Assembly (NCBI GenBank): GCA_902782805.1
Contig: CACZON010000259.1
Coordinates: 1-5,789 of the forward strand
DNA from: Oscillospiraceae bacterium
GTDB taxonomy: Bacteria; Bacillota; Clostridia; Oscillospirales; Acutalibacteraceae
DNA length: 5,789 nt
Direction: 5' to 3'
Below, piece after piece: positions 1 to 5,393 of the stretch. How positions within the stretch are numbered: the first letter of the stretch is position 1; the number at the start of each line of letters is the position of its first letter. The notes beneath the pieces were generated by a model. It was not told the DNA's origin. It saw nothing but the letters and a program-made list of their open reading frames with translations, and did not search any database. A program made the position numbers and the translations under genes.

Positions 1-672
1 ATCCTCGTGATGACGATCTCGAGCGGCATTTCCGGCGCGTTCAATTTTGCGCGCAAGGCCCGCGAGGAGACGCTCGAAAAATACCCCGACGCGAAAATCG
101 TCTGCTTTGATTCGCTGCGGTTCGGCCCGGGGTTCGGTCTGATGGCGATCTGGGCTTCGATGCTGCGCGCAGAGGGGAAAACCCTTGAGGAAACGGCAGA
201 TTGGCTCGAAAACAACAAGAACCGCTTCCATCAGGCCGGCTGGCTTGACGACCTTTCCTTCGTAGCGAAAAAAGGAAGAATCACGCATCCGAAGGCTTTC
301 TTCGGTACGCTCGCCGGGGTAAAGCCGATCGGAGAATTCGACTACAACGGCCTGACGACCGTTCTCGGCAAGGTAAAGGGCGCGAAGAACGCCTATCCGG
401 TGCTGCTCTCGTATATTGAAAATACCATCGAGCAACCGGAGGAGCAGATCGTCTTTATCGCGCAGACGAACCGTCTGACGCAGGCCGAGGAATACAAGAA
501 GATGATCGAGGAGCGTTTTCATCCGAAGGCGGTTTATATCAACGACGTTTTCCCTTCCTGCGGGATCAATATCGGCCCCGGCCTGATGGCAGCGTATTAC
601 GTAGGGAAGCCGATTTCAAAGGATCTCTCGGAGGAACGCGCGATTCTCGAAAAAGCGATAGGAGCGAAGTAA
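1..672 (+). CDS. DegV family protein (FakB-type fatty-acid-binding subunit), 5' end missing
   Basis: DegV/FakB proteins bind one fatty acid in the cytosol and present it to the kinase FakA, which phosphorylates the carboxylate. The reading frame is open from base 1, so the window cuts the gene; 223 residues remain. The family norm of about 280-300 suggests some 80 N-terminal residues are missing. Seen here: the T-I-S-S-G-I-S-G carboxylate-binding loop (bases 13-36), a K-K-G-R-I segment followed by A-F-F-G-x-L-x-G-V-K-P-I (about 268-333), and a C-terminal I-G-P-G-L-M-A-A-Y-Y-V-G-K (571-609), all DegV hallmarks. Oddities: the position where FakB proteins usually have His (H-x-G-P-G) is Asn (568-570), and the usual Arg-containing K-V-R segment reads K-V-K (370-378). 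It ends one base before the transporter start, so the two are probably co-transcribed and translationally coupled. A FakA gene lies two genes downstream, supporting a FakB role. The fatty acid preferred cannot be read from the sequence. Confidence 0.9.
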   Translation: MLVMTISSGISGAFNFARKAREETLEKYPDAKIVCFDSLRFGPGFGLMAIWASMLRAEGKTLEETADWLENNKNRFHQAGWLDDLSFVAKKGRITHPKAFFGTLAGVKPIGEFDYNGLTTVLGKVKGAKNAYPVLLSYIENTIEQPEEQIVFIAQTNRLTQAEEYKKMIEERFHPKAVYINDVFPSCGINIGPGLMAAYYVGKPISKDLSEERAILEKAIGAK

Positions 673-673
673 C

Positions 674-2011
674 ATGAAAAAAATCAGCAAAAAACGGCAG
701 ATCATGCTTTACGCGGCGGCCGGTCTGGGCATCAATATGCTCAACATCATGATGGGCTCCTACCTCTGCAGCGCGCTGCTGATCGGCGGCTTCGGCGAGA
801 AGGCGATCCCGTTCCAGACCTATCTCGGAAAAGATCTGATCGTGCCGGCGGTCTGGGCGGTCTTTGCGCTTGCGGCAAAGATCCTCGACGGAATCATCGA
901 TATCCCGATGGCTTCCTTTACCGACGGCCTGCGCACCCGCTTCGGGCGCAGAAGACCGGCGATTGTGATCGGCCTGATCCCGCTTCTGATCTCGTATCTG
1001 CTCTTCCTCGTGATCCCGGATCCCTCCGGCGCGACGCTGCTCAATACGGTTTATTACGGACTCGTGCTCTGCGTTTTCTATTGCGCTTATACGCTCACGA
1101 TGGTCACTTACTACGCGACGTATACCGAGATCGTTGAAACAGAGCGCGAGCGCAATCTCCTTGCGAATACGAAATCCGTTTTCGATATCATCTATTTCAT
1201 CGTCGGATACGTTGCGGTACGGATGCTTTTAAACGGCCTGAATATCCGGCTCGTCGCGCTGATCGTTCTGCCGCTTTCGCTGACGATGCTGATCCCGCTC
1301 TTTATGATCAAGGAACCGGATCTGCGCCGCGGCACCGCGCAGGGGGAGAAGGAGCCGAAGCTCAGCCTTGTAAAATCGCTCTCCTGCACGCTCAAAAACC
1401 GCACGTTCGTGATCTGGATGGTCGCCTATTCCTTTATGACGTTCGGCGTTCAGCTCTTCCTTGCAGGGATCAACGAATACTTCTCCTACGTCGGGATGAG
1501 CATGATCCTTGTAATGGTCTCGGCGTTCCTGCCGGTTCCGCTGACGCTGCTCATCTATAACCGCATCATCCGTAAACGCGGCTTCGGGGCGGCGTTCCGC
1601 TACGTTCTGATCACTTTTACGGCCGGGATGCTCTACATGTTCGCCGTTTCGTTCCTCTCACAGGGAACGCTCAAAACGGTCCTTTCCGTAACGACCGGCC
1701 TTGTTTCCTCGTTCGCGATCGGCGCGCTCTTCGCGGTGGCTTATTCGATTCCCTCGCAGCTTGCGGCGGAGGAAGAGAAGAAGACCGGCGTTGCGAATTC
1801 CGCGATGTACTTTGCCGTTCAGGGCCTGTTCGCGGGAATTGCAACGGGCATCGCGACCGGCGTCGTTTTAACGGCGCTCAAGGGCAGCGAGGACGCCGCC
1901 TCCGGTGCGATCCGCTACCTGACGCTGATTTCCGCGATCGGAACGGTCGTATCCTTCCTGCTTACCTTTATTCTGCCGAAATCGCTGACCCGGATGGGAA
2001 AAGAGAAATAA
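674..2011 (+). CDS. GPH/MelB-type (MFS_2) cation symporter
   Basis: This is a 445-residue inner-membrane secondary transporter of the glycoside-pentoside-hexuronide:cation symporter family (MFS superfamily). About twelve hydrophobic helices can be traced, near residues 11-38, 53-83, 93-114, 122-147, 166-188, 191-213, 244-266, 273-296, 306-328, 334-362, 373-401 and 412-436, with a charged central loop at 213-243. The family signature is clear: helix 2 has D72-G-I-I-D76, matching the paired aspartates that bind Na+ in MelB and MFSD2A, followed by G91-R-R-R-P95 in the first cytoplasmic loop. The T-Y-x-E-I...E-R-x-R-N segment (about 150-161) is also typical. The helix 11 lysine of MelB has no obvious counterpart here (V382-Q-G-L-F-A-G), which argues against assuming melibiose-like transport. 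AGGAG at 660-664 lies 9 bases before the ATG, and the gene starts one base after the DegV stop. The substrate is unknown: a sugar is the default for the family, but placement between FakB and FakA makes a lipid-related substrate worth considering. Confidence 0.9.
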   Translation: MKKISKKRQIMLYAAAGLGINMLNIMMGSYLCSALLIGGFGEKAIPFQTYLGKDLIVPAVWAVFALAAKILDGIIDIPMASFTDGLRTRFGRRRPAIVIGLIPLLISYLLFLVIPDPSGATLLNTVYYGLVLCVFYCAYTLTMVTYYATYTEIVETERERNLLANTKSVFDIIYFIVGYVAVRMLLNGLNIRLVALIVLPLSLTMLIPLFMIKEPDLRRGTAQGEKEPKLSLVKSLSCTLKNRTFVIWMVAYSFMTFGVQLFLAGINEYFSYVGMSMILVMVSAFLPVPLTLLIYNRIIRKRGFGAAFRYVLITFTAGMLYMFAVSFLSQGTLKTVLSVTTGLVSSFAIGALFAVAYSIPSQLAAEEEKKTGVANSAMYFAVQGLFAGIATGIATGVVLTALKGSEDAASGAIRYLTLISAIGTVVSFLLTFILPKSLTRMGKEK

Positions 2012-2022
2012 CAAACCTGACG

Positions 2023-2030
2023 AAAGTGGA
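2023..2030 (+). promoter_or_regulatory. Weak ribosome binding site of fakA
   Basis: The purine-rich AAAGTGGA lies 8 bases before the ATG at 2039, followed by a T-tract. It matches the anti-Shine-Dalgarno sequence less well than the AGGAG and AAGGAG sites of the neighbouring genes. The start is supported by protein homology: the family's N-terminal helix and N-V-F-P-V-x-D-G-D motif follow at the usual distance. Confidence 0.5.
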
Positions 2031-2038
2031 TTTTTTCA

Positions 2039-3694
2039 ATGCCTACGAGAAAAATCAACGGATTCCATCTTGATAAGATGCTTCGCAACGGGCTTGCCAA
2101 TCTTCGGCAGCACGAGGCGGAGATCAACGATCTCAACGTCTTTCCGGTTGCGGACGGAGATACGGGAACGAATCTCTATCTGACGCTGGAAAACGGACTG
2201 CATCACGCAAAAAGGACGGCCGAAGCCGGCGCGTATCTCAAAACGCTGAGCGAGGGGATGCTCCTCGGCGCGCGGGGCAATTCCGGCGTGATCCTTTCGC
2301 AGTTTTTCCGCGGCTTTGCCCAGGAGCTTTCGCGCGCTTCCTGGCTGGGGCCGGGTGAATGGCGCAGCGGACTGATTCGCGCGTACCGCACGGCCTACAG
2401 CGCGGTCGTACAGCCGGTCGAGGGTACGATCCTCACCGTCGTCCGCGAGGGGATCGAGCATATCCGCGGGCAGATCACGCGCAACACCTCCGTGGAATCG
2501 CTGCTCTCGATGTATATCGCCGAAATGCGCAGGACGCTCGCGTTTACGCCGCAGCTGCTCCCGGTTCTCCGGGAATCGGGCGTTGTGGACAGCGGGGCCC
2601 TCGGTTTTATCGTGATCGTCGAAGGGATGCTCAAGTATCTCTACGGGGAGTTCCTTTCCGGCACCGAAACGCCCCGCGTTTCGGCCTCCGGCGCCGCGCC
2701 GCAGCCTGAGCTCGATCTCGATCTTTTCAACGAGACGAGCGTATTTGAAGACGGCTACTGCCTCGAATTTATTCTGCAGCTGATGCAGGGCCCGAAATAC
2801 GACCAGCGCTTCCGCGTTTCTTCGTATATCGAAGATCTCAAGCTCTTCGGCAATTCGATCGTCGTAGCGCAGGACGGAAAGCGCGTAAAGGTCCATATCC
2901 ATACGATGCATCCGGCGAAGGTCATCTCCGCGAGCCAGGAATACGGCGAATTCCTCACCTTCAAGCTCGATAACATGCAGATCCAGCACAACGAGCAGAT
3001 CGTGAAAAAGCAGGAACCGAAAGCCCACAAGGCGCTTTCCGTGATCAGCGTCGTCAACGGCAGCGGGGTCGCGGAGCTCTTCAAAACCCTCGGCAGCGAC
3101 TGCGTGATCGACGGCGGCGCAACGATGAACACCTCTTCGCAGGAATTCCTCGACGCTTTCTCGCAGATTTCCGCCGACAGGATCGTGATCCTTCCGAATC
3201 ATCCGAACATCGTACTCGCGGCACAGCAGGCGGTAACGCTCTCCGGCCGAAACGATATCACGGTGATTCCTTCCTCGAGCATTGCGGAAGGTTACTTTGC
3301 GCTCGCGATGGATATCCCGTACAACGAGGATACCGACGCGCGCGTCGCGGCGATGCGCAGCGGCCTTGAGGACGTTGCCACGCTGTCGGAGACGGCGGCT
3401 TCGCGGGATTATTCCTATCACGAGATCCGCTGCAGGAAAGGCGAAGAGATCGCGCTTGTAAACGGCGAGATCGTCTGCGTCGGCAGCGATCCGGTCAGAA
3501 CGGTCCTCGAGGGGCTTTCCCACGTCCCCGGAATCGAAGAAAAAGAAACCTGCGTGATCTTCCGCGGCGAGGGGATCGGCGAGCAAATGCAGACCGAGCT
3601 TTGCGAAGCGATCGCGGAGGCTTATCCTTCGCTTGAGGCGGAGCTGATCGACGGCGGGCAGAAAATCTATCATTTTATCATCGGAATTGTTTAA
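2039..3694 (+). CDS. fakA: Fatty acid kinase catalytic subunit FakA (DhaL/YloV family)
   Basis: FakA is the cytosolic ATP-dependent kinase that phosphorylates fatty acid held by a FakB/DegV protein, giving acyl phosphate for membrane phospholipid synthesis. At 551 residues it has the family's usual length and all three domains. The N-terminal DhaL-type kinase domain (about 1-205) shows N33-V-F-P-V-A-D39-G-D41-T-G-T-N (metal-binding aspartates), A78-R-G-N-S-G-V-I-L-S-Q, V124-Q-P-V-E-G-T-I-L-T-V and L174-P-V-L-R-E-S-G-V-V-D-S-G. The middle domain (about 225-320) has C241 in G-Y-C-L-E-F and H286/H288 in V-K-V-H-I-H, matching the Cys-His-His zinc site described for staphylococcal FakA, then N-M-x-I-Q-H. 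The C-terminal domain (about 335-551) is DegV-like, with G-G-A-T-M-N-T-S, I-L-P-N-H-P-N-I and I-P-S-S-S-I-A-E-G. No key residue is missing. It follows the transporter by 27 bases and precedes the hydrolase by 14. In many Bacillota this gene sits beside an Asp23/YloU gene; none is seen here, and instead it is clustered with a FakB-type gene. Confidence 0.95.
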   Translation: MPTRKINGFHLDKMLRNGLANLRQHEAEINDLNVFPVADGDTGTNLYLTLENGLHHAKRTAEAGAYLKTLSEGMLLGARGNSGVILSQFFRGFAQELSRASWLGPGEWRSGLIRAYRTAYSAVVQPVEGTILTVVREGIEHIRGQITRNTSVESLLSMYIAEMRRTLAFTPQLLPVLRESGVVDSGALGFIVIVEGMLKYLYGEFLSGTETPRVSASGAAPQPELDLDLFNETSVFEDGYCLEFILQLMQGPKYDQRFRVSSYIEDLKLFGNSIVVAQDGKRVKVHIHTMHPAKVISASQEYGEFLTFKLDNMQIQHNEQIVKKQEPKAHKALSVISVVNGSGVAELFKTLGSDCVIDGGATMNTSSQEFLDAFSQISADRIVILPNHPNIVLAAQQAVTLSGRNDITVIPSSSIAEGYFALAMDIPYNEDTDARVAAMRSGLEDVATLSETAASRDYSYHEIRCRKGEEIALVNGEIVCVGSDPVRTVLEGLSHVPGIEEKETCVIFRGEGIGEQMQTELCEAIAEAYPSLEAELIDGGQKIYHFIIGIV

Positions 3695-3698
3695 GGAG
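3693..3698 (+). promoter_or_regulatory. Ribosome binding site of the hydrolase gene, overlapping the fakA stop
   Basis: AAGGAG overlaps the last two bases of the fakA TAA stop (3692-3694) and lies 10 bases before the ATG at 3709. The overlap means ribosomes terminating on fakA uncover this site, which favours coupled expression of kinase and hydrolase. It also fixes the hydrolase start at 3709. Confidence 0.8.
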
Positions 3699-3708
3699 CG
3701 GTTTTTAT

Positions 3709-4644
3709 ATGCCTTGGTGGGCTTGGGTATTGCTGGGCGTTTTCGTCCTTTTGATCCTGCCGACGTTCGTGATCTCTTCGATCATCTATACGGTCCTGCT
3801 CGTTCGTACCGGCAAAAAGAAGTGGGGAAGGACCTGCAGCATCCCGGATGACGAGGAATATCTGCGGATGTTCGAGATCGGGCTCGAATGGGAAAAAGAA
3901 TACGCCTCAAAGAAGCGGGAGGTCGAAATCAAGAGCGAAGGATACCGCCTCTTCGGCGAGTATTTCGACTTCGGCGCGAAAAAAGCGGTCATCATCATCC
4001 CGGGGCGGATGGAATCGCTGCTTTATTCCTACTATTTCGCCGAGCCATTCCGCCGCGCCGGTTACAACGTACTGACGATCGACAACCGCACCCACGGTCT
4101 TTCCGACGGCGTGATCAATTCGCTCTACTGCCGCGAATGGCCCGATCTGATCGCCTGGAGCCGCTTTCTGCACGACGAGCTTCAAAACGAAGAAATCGTC
4201 CTGCACGGGATCTGCATCGGCGCGTCCGGCGCGCTCTTTGCACTCACGAGCGGCAAGGCGCCTAAGTATATGCGCGCGATGATCGCCGAGGGAATGTACG
4301 TCAATTTCTACGAATCGCTCAAAAATCATATGATCGAGCAGAAGCGCCCGCTTTATCCCTTTGCCTGGGAAGTGGCGCTGCTGATCCGCCTGATTTCCCG
4401 CGCGAACGTCGTGACGGACGGACCGCTCTGGCGGATCGGCAAGCTGCGGCGCCCGATCCTGATGCTTCAGAGCGAAGAGGACACGTTCTCTCTGCCCGAA
4501 AAGGCGAAGCTTCTCTATGAAACCTGCGGGAGCGCGGAAAAAAAGCTCGTTTTCTTCCCGAAAGGGATCCATTCGCGCATCCGGATCAACAATCCGGAAA
4601 AATACGATCAAACTATTATTGATTTTTTAAAAGATTTGAGTTAA
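3709..4644 (+). CDS. Membrane-anchored alpha/beta hydrolase with cysteine nucleophile elbow
   Basis: The 311-residue protein has one N-terminal hydrophobic segment (about 4-33) followed by the basic patch R33-T-G-K-K-K-W-G-R. By the positive-inside rule this puts the catalytic domain in the cytoplasm on the membrane face; it is an anchor, not a cleavable signal. The rest is an alpha/beta-hydrolase fold: strand and oxyanion region V94-I-I-I-P-G-R-M-E-S, then L122-T-I-D-N-R-T-H-G-L-S-D-G, the nucleophile elbow H166-G-I-C169-I-G171, a likely acid at D258 (S-E-E-D-T-F), and a likely catalytic H288 (G-I-H-S-R). The elbow is G-x-C-x-G where most members have G-x-S-x-G; dienelactone hydrolase is a known active cysteine example. 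Reactions consistent with the fold are ester, thioester or lactone cleavage or acyl transfer; the substrate is not deducible. It is the last gene of the putative fak operon, so a lipid or acyl substrate is a reasonable guess only. The final codons are markedly more AT-rich than the rest. Confidence 0.82.
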   Translation: MPWWAWVLLGVFVLLILPTFVISSIIYTVLLVRTGKKKWGRTCSIPDDEEYLRMFEIGLEWEKEYASKKREVEIKSEGYRLFGEYFDFGAKKAVIIIPGRMESLLYSYYFAEPFRRAGYNVLTIDNRTHGLSDGVINSLYCREWPDLIAWSRFLHDELQNEEIVLHGICIGASGALFALTSGKAPKYMRAMIAEGMYVNFYESLKNHMIEQKRPLYPFAWEVALLIRLISRANVVTDGPLWRIGKLRRPILMLQSEEDTFSLPEKAKLLYETCGSAEKKLVFFPKGIHSRIRINNPEKYDQTIIDFLKDLS

Positions 4645-4728
4645 AGTAAAAACAGAGAGTCCGTTTCATAGCAAGTATTTCTTGTTTTGAATAAAAAATA
4701 TGCGTTTATCGCAGGAAAGAGGTATTCT
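4645..4728 (+). other. AT-rich intergenic spacer, possible operon boundary and promoter region
   Basis: These 84 bases are far more AT-rich than the surrounding genes, and the bias extends into the last hydrolase codons and the first zinc-ribbon codons. The spacer is the longest gap so far in the window and is the natural place for a promoter of the zinc-ribbon gene. I cannot pick a convincing -35/-10 pair: TTGTTT (4682-4687) and TATGCG (4699-4704) are present but badly spaced. A small hairpin, CAAG-TATTT-CTTG at 4672-4684 followed by TTTTG, could be a weak terminator for the upstream operon. Confidence 0.35.
4713..4722 (+). promoter_or_regulatory. Ribosome binding site that fixes the zinc-ribbon gene start
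   Basis: AGGAAAGAGG ends 6 bases before the ATG at 4729. The frame is open further upstream to a TTG at 4687, but that start lacks a well-placed Shine-Dalgarno site and would add 14 residues ahead of the zinc ribbon. The ATG at 4729 places the first cysteine at residue 3, as is usual for proteins that begin with this ribbon. Confidence 0.8.
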
Positions 4729-5301
4729 ATGTTTTGCAGTAAATGTGGTTCCGTTATTGAAGACGGCGCGAAATTCTGCCCGAACTGCGGTCAGCCCGTA
4801 GAGCAGGCGGAGATTCCCGCAGCAGCGCCCGCTGCAGCTCCCGTGGAGATTCCGGCAGCGCCTGAATATCCTCAGCCGCCGGTACAGGATGTGTACGCAC
4901 AGCCGCAGTATCAGCAGCCGGAAGCGCCCCAGTACGCGCCCCAGCAGTATCAGCAGCCGTATCAGGCTCAGCCCTATACGCCCGCGCCTACGGCAGTGGA
5001 TCCTTCCGCTTCCAACGCGACCAGCACGCTCGTATTCGGCATCCTCGGTCTGGCGTTCGCCTGCACCTTCTATCTGAGCTTCCTCGGCATCATCTTCGGC
5101 GCGATCGCTCTCGCGAAAGCGAAGACCTTCACCGCGAACTACGGCCAGCTCTTCGGAAAAGCCAAAGTCGGCAAGATCCTCGGTCTGATCGGTCTGATCC
5201 TCGGCATCGTTCTGACCGTCATCCTGATCATCGTGATCATCGTCGCGATCGTTGCGGCAACGAGCTACACCAGATACAGCATCTGGGACGAACTCTTCTG
5301 A
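4729..5301 (+). CDS. Zinc-ribbon membrane protein with Pro/Gln-rich linker (DUF4190-like C-terminus)
   Basis: The protein has 190 residues in three parts. Residues 1-22 are a short zinc ribbon with C3-x-x-C6 and C17-P-N-C20-G. Residues 23-98 are a low-complexity linker rich in Pro, Gln, Ala and Tyr, containing Q-Y-Q-Q-P twice. Residues 99-178 hold two hydrophobic stretches (about 101-129 and 149-177) separated by a basic loop with K130, K132, K144, K146 and K149. The pattern F-G-I-L-G-L...G-I-I-F-G-A-I-A-L-A-K-A-K...G-K-I-L-G-L-I-G-L-I-L-G-I resembles DUF4190-type two-helix domains; that assignment is from memory of the pattern, not from a search. The basic inter-helix loop favours a hairpin with the loop inside and both termini outside, but the ribbon would normally be expected in the cytoplasm, so topology is uncertain. 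The function is unknown. It is preceded by an AT-rich spacer and followed by a strong hairpin, so it may form its own transcription unit. Confidence 0.85.
   Translation: MFCSKCGSVIEDGAKFCPNCGQPVEQAEIPAAAPAAAPVEIPAAPEYPQPPVQDVYAQPQYQQPEAPQYAPQQYQQPYQAQPYTPAPTAVDPSASNATSTLVFGILGLAFACTFYLSFLGIIFGAIALAKAKTFTANYGQLFGKAKVGKILGLIGLILGIVLTVILIIVIIVAIVAATSYTRYSIWDELF
4906..4959 (+). repeat. 15-bp direct repeat in the Pro/Gln linker
   Basis: CAGTATCAGCAGCCG occurs exactly at 4906-4920 and 4945-4959, 39 bases (13 codons) apart and in frame. Both copies encode Gln-Tyr-Gln-Gln-Pro. It is an internal coding repeat of the zinc-ribbon protein linker, not a mobile or regulatory element, and could allow length variation by slippage or recombination. 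Confidence 0.85.
5182..5242 (+). repeat. Two 9-bp tandem duplications in the second membrane helix
   Basis: GGTCTGATC is repeated back to back at 5182-5199, and TGATCATCG back to back at 5225-5242. Both are multiples of three and keep the frame. They lie in the Gly/Leu/Ile/Val-rich second hydrophobic segment of the zinc-ribbon protein and may simply reflect repetitive hydrophobic codons. Confidence 0.7.
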
Positions 5302-5335
5302 TCCGAACCGGAAGGCAAACTTCAACAAACCGCAA

Positions 5336-5368
5336 AAAGGGCAGTTTTCTTCATCGAAACTGCCCTTT
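5336..5368 (+). terminator. Strong hairpin, likely intrinsic terminator after the zinc-ribbon gene
   Basis: AAAGGGCAGTTT (5336-5347) pairs perfectly with AAACTGCCCTTT (5357-5368) to give a 12-bp stem around a 9-base loop. It sits 34 bases after the zinc-ribbon stop codon. The A-run on the left and T-run on the right belong to the stem, and the downstream sequence CGCATATT is not a good U-tract. It may therefore stop transcription only partly, or act as an mRNA-stabilising or processing hairpin between this gene and the next, which begins 25 bases further on. Confidence 0.72.
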
Positions 5369-5376
5369 CGCATATT

Positions 5377-5381
5377 AAAGG
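5377..5381 (+). promoter_or_regulatory. Ribosome binding site of the last gene
   Basis: AAAGG lies 12 bases before the ATG at 5394, a little farther than ideal. A nearer ATG at 5389 is in another frame and meets a stop codon after about 27 codons, so 5394 is the only start in this stretch giving a frame open to the window end. Confidence 0.5.
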
Positions 5382-5393
5382 TTGTGAAATGAT

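Noticed and set aside
2359..2709. A 116-codon plus-strand frame inside fakA
   Set aside because: Out-of-frame shadow with an Arg-rich translation, inside an intact conserved domain.
2036..3673. A 545-codon open frame on the minus strand covering nearly all of fakA
   Set aside because: It lies exactly opposite a full-length conserved kinase and its translation is an R/D/H/A-rich composition with no recognisable domain. The frame stays open because GC-rich codon choice removes antisense stops.
4219..4230. Ser173 in G-A-S-G-A as the hydrolase nucleophile
   Set aside because: The elbow position is set by H-G-x-C-x-G immediately before it; G-A-S-G-A lies in the following helix and does not match G-x-S-x-G.
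3907..4611. A 234-codon minus-strand frame opposite the hydrolase
   Set aside because: Same codon-bias shadow: charged, low-complexity translation with no domain, opposite a clear alpha/beta hydrolase.
4672..4684. Small hairpin CAAG-TATTT-CTTG followed by TTTTG as a terminator for the fak operon
   Set aside because: Only 4 Watson-Crick pairs (6 if a G-U and an A-U pair are added) and a short U-tract; too weak to call as its own feature.
4687..4728. Upstream TTG start adding 14 residues to the zinc-ribbon protein
   Set aside because: No well-placed Shine-Dalgarno site; the ATG at 4729 has one 6 bases upstream and gives the standard ribbon N-terminus.
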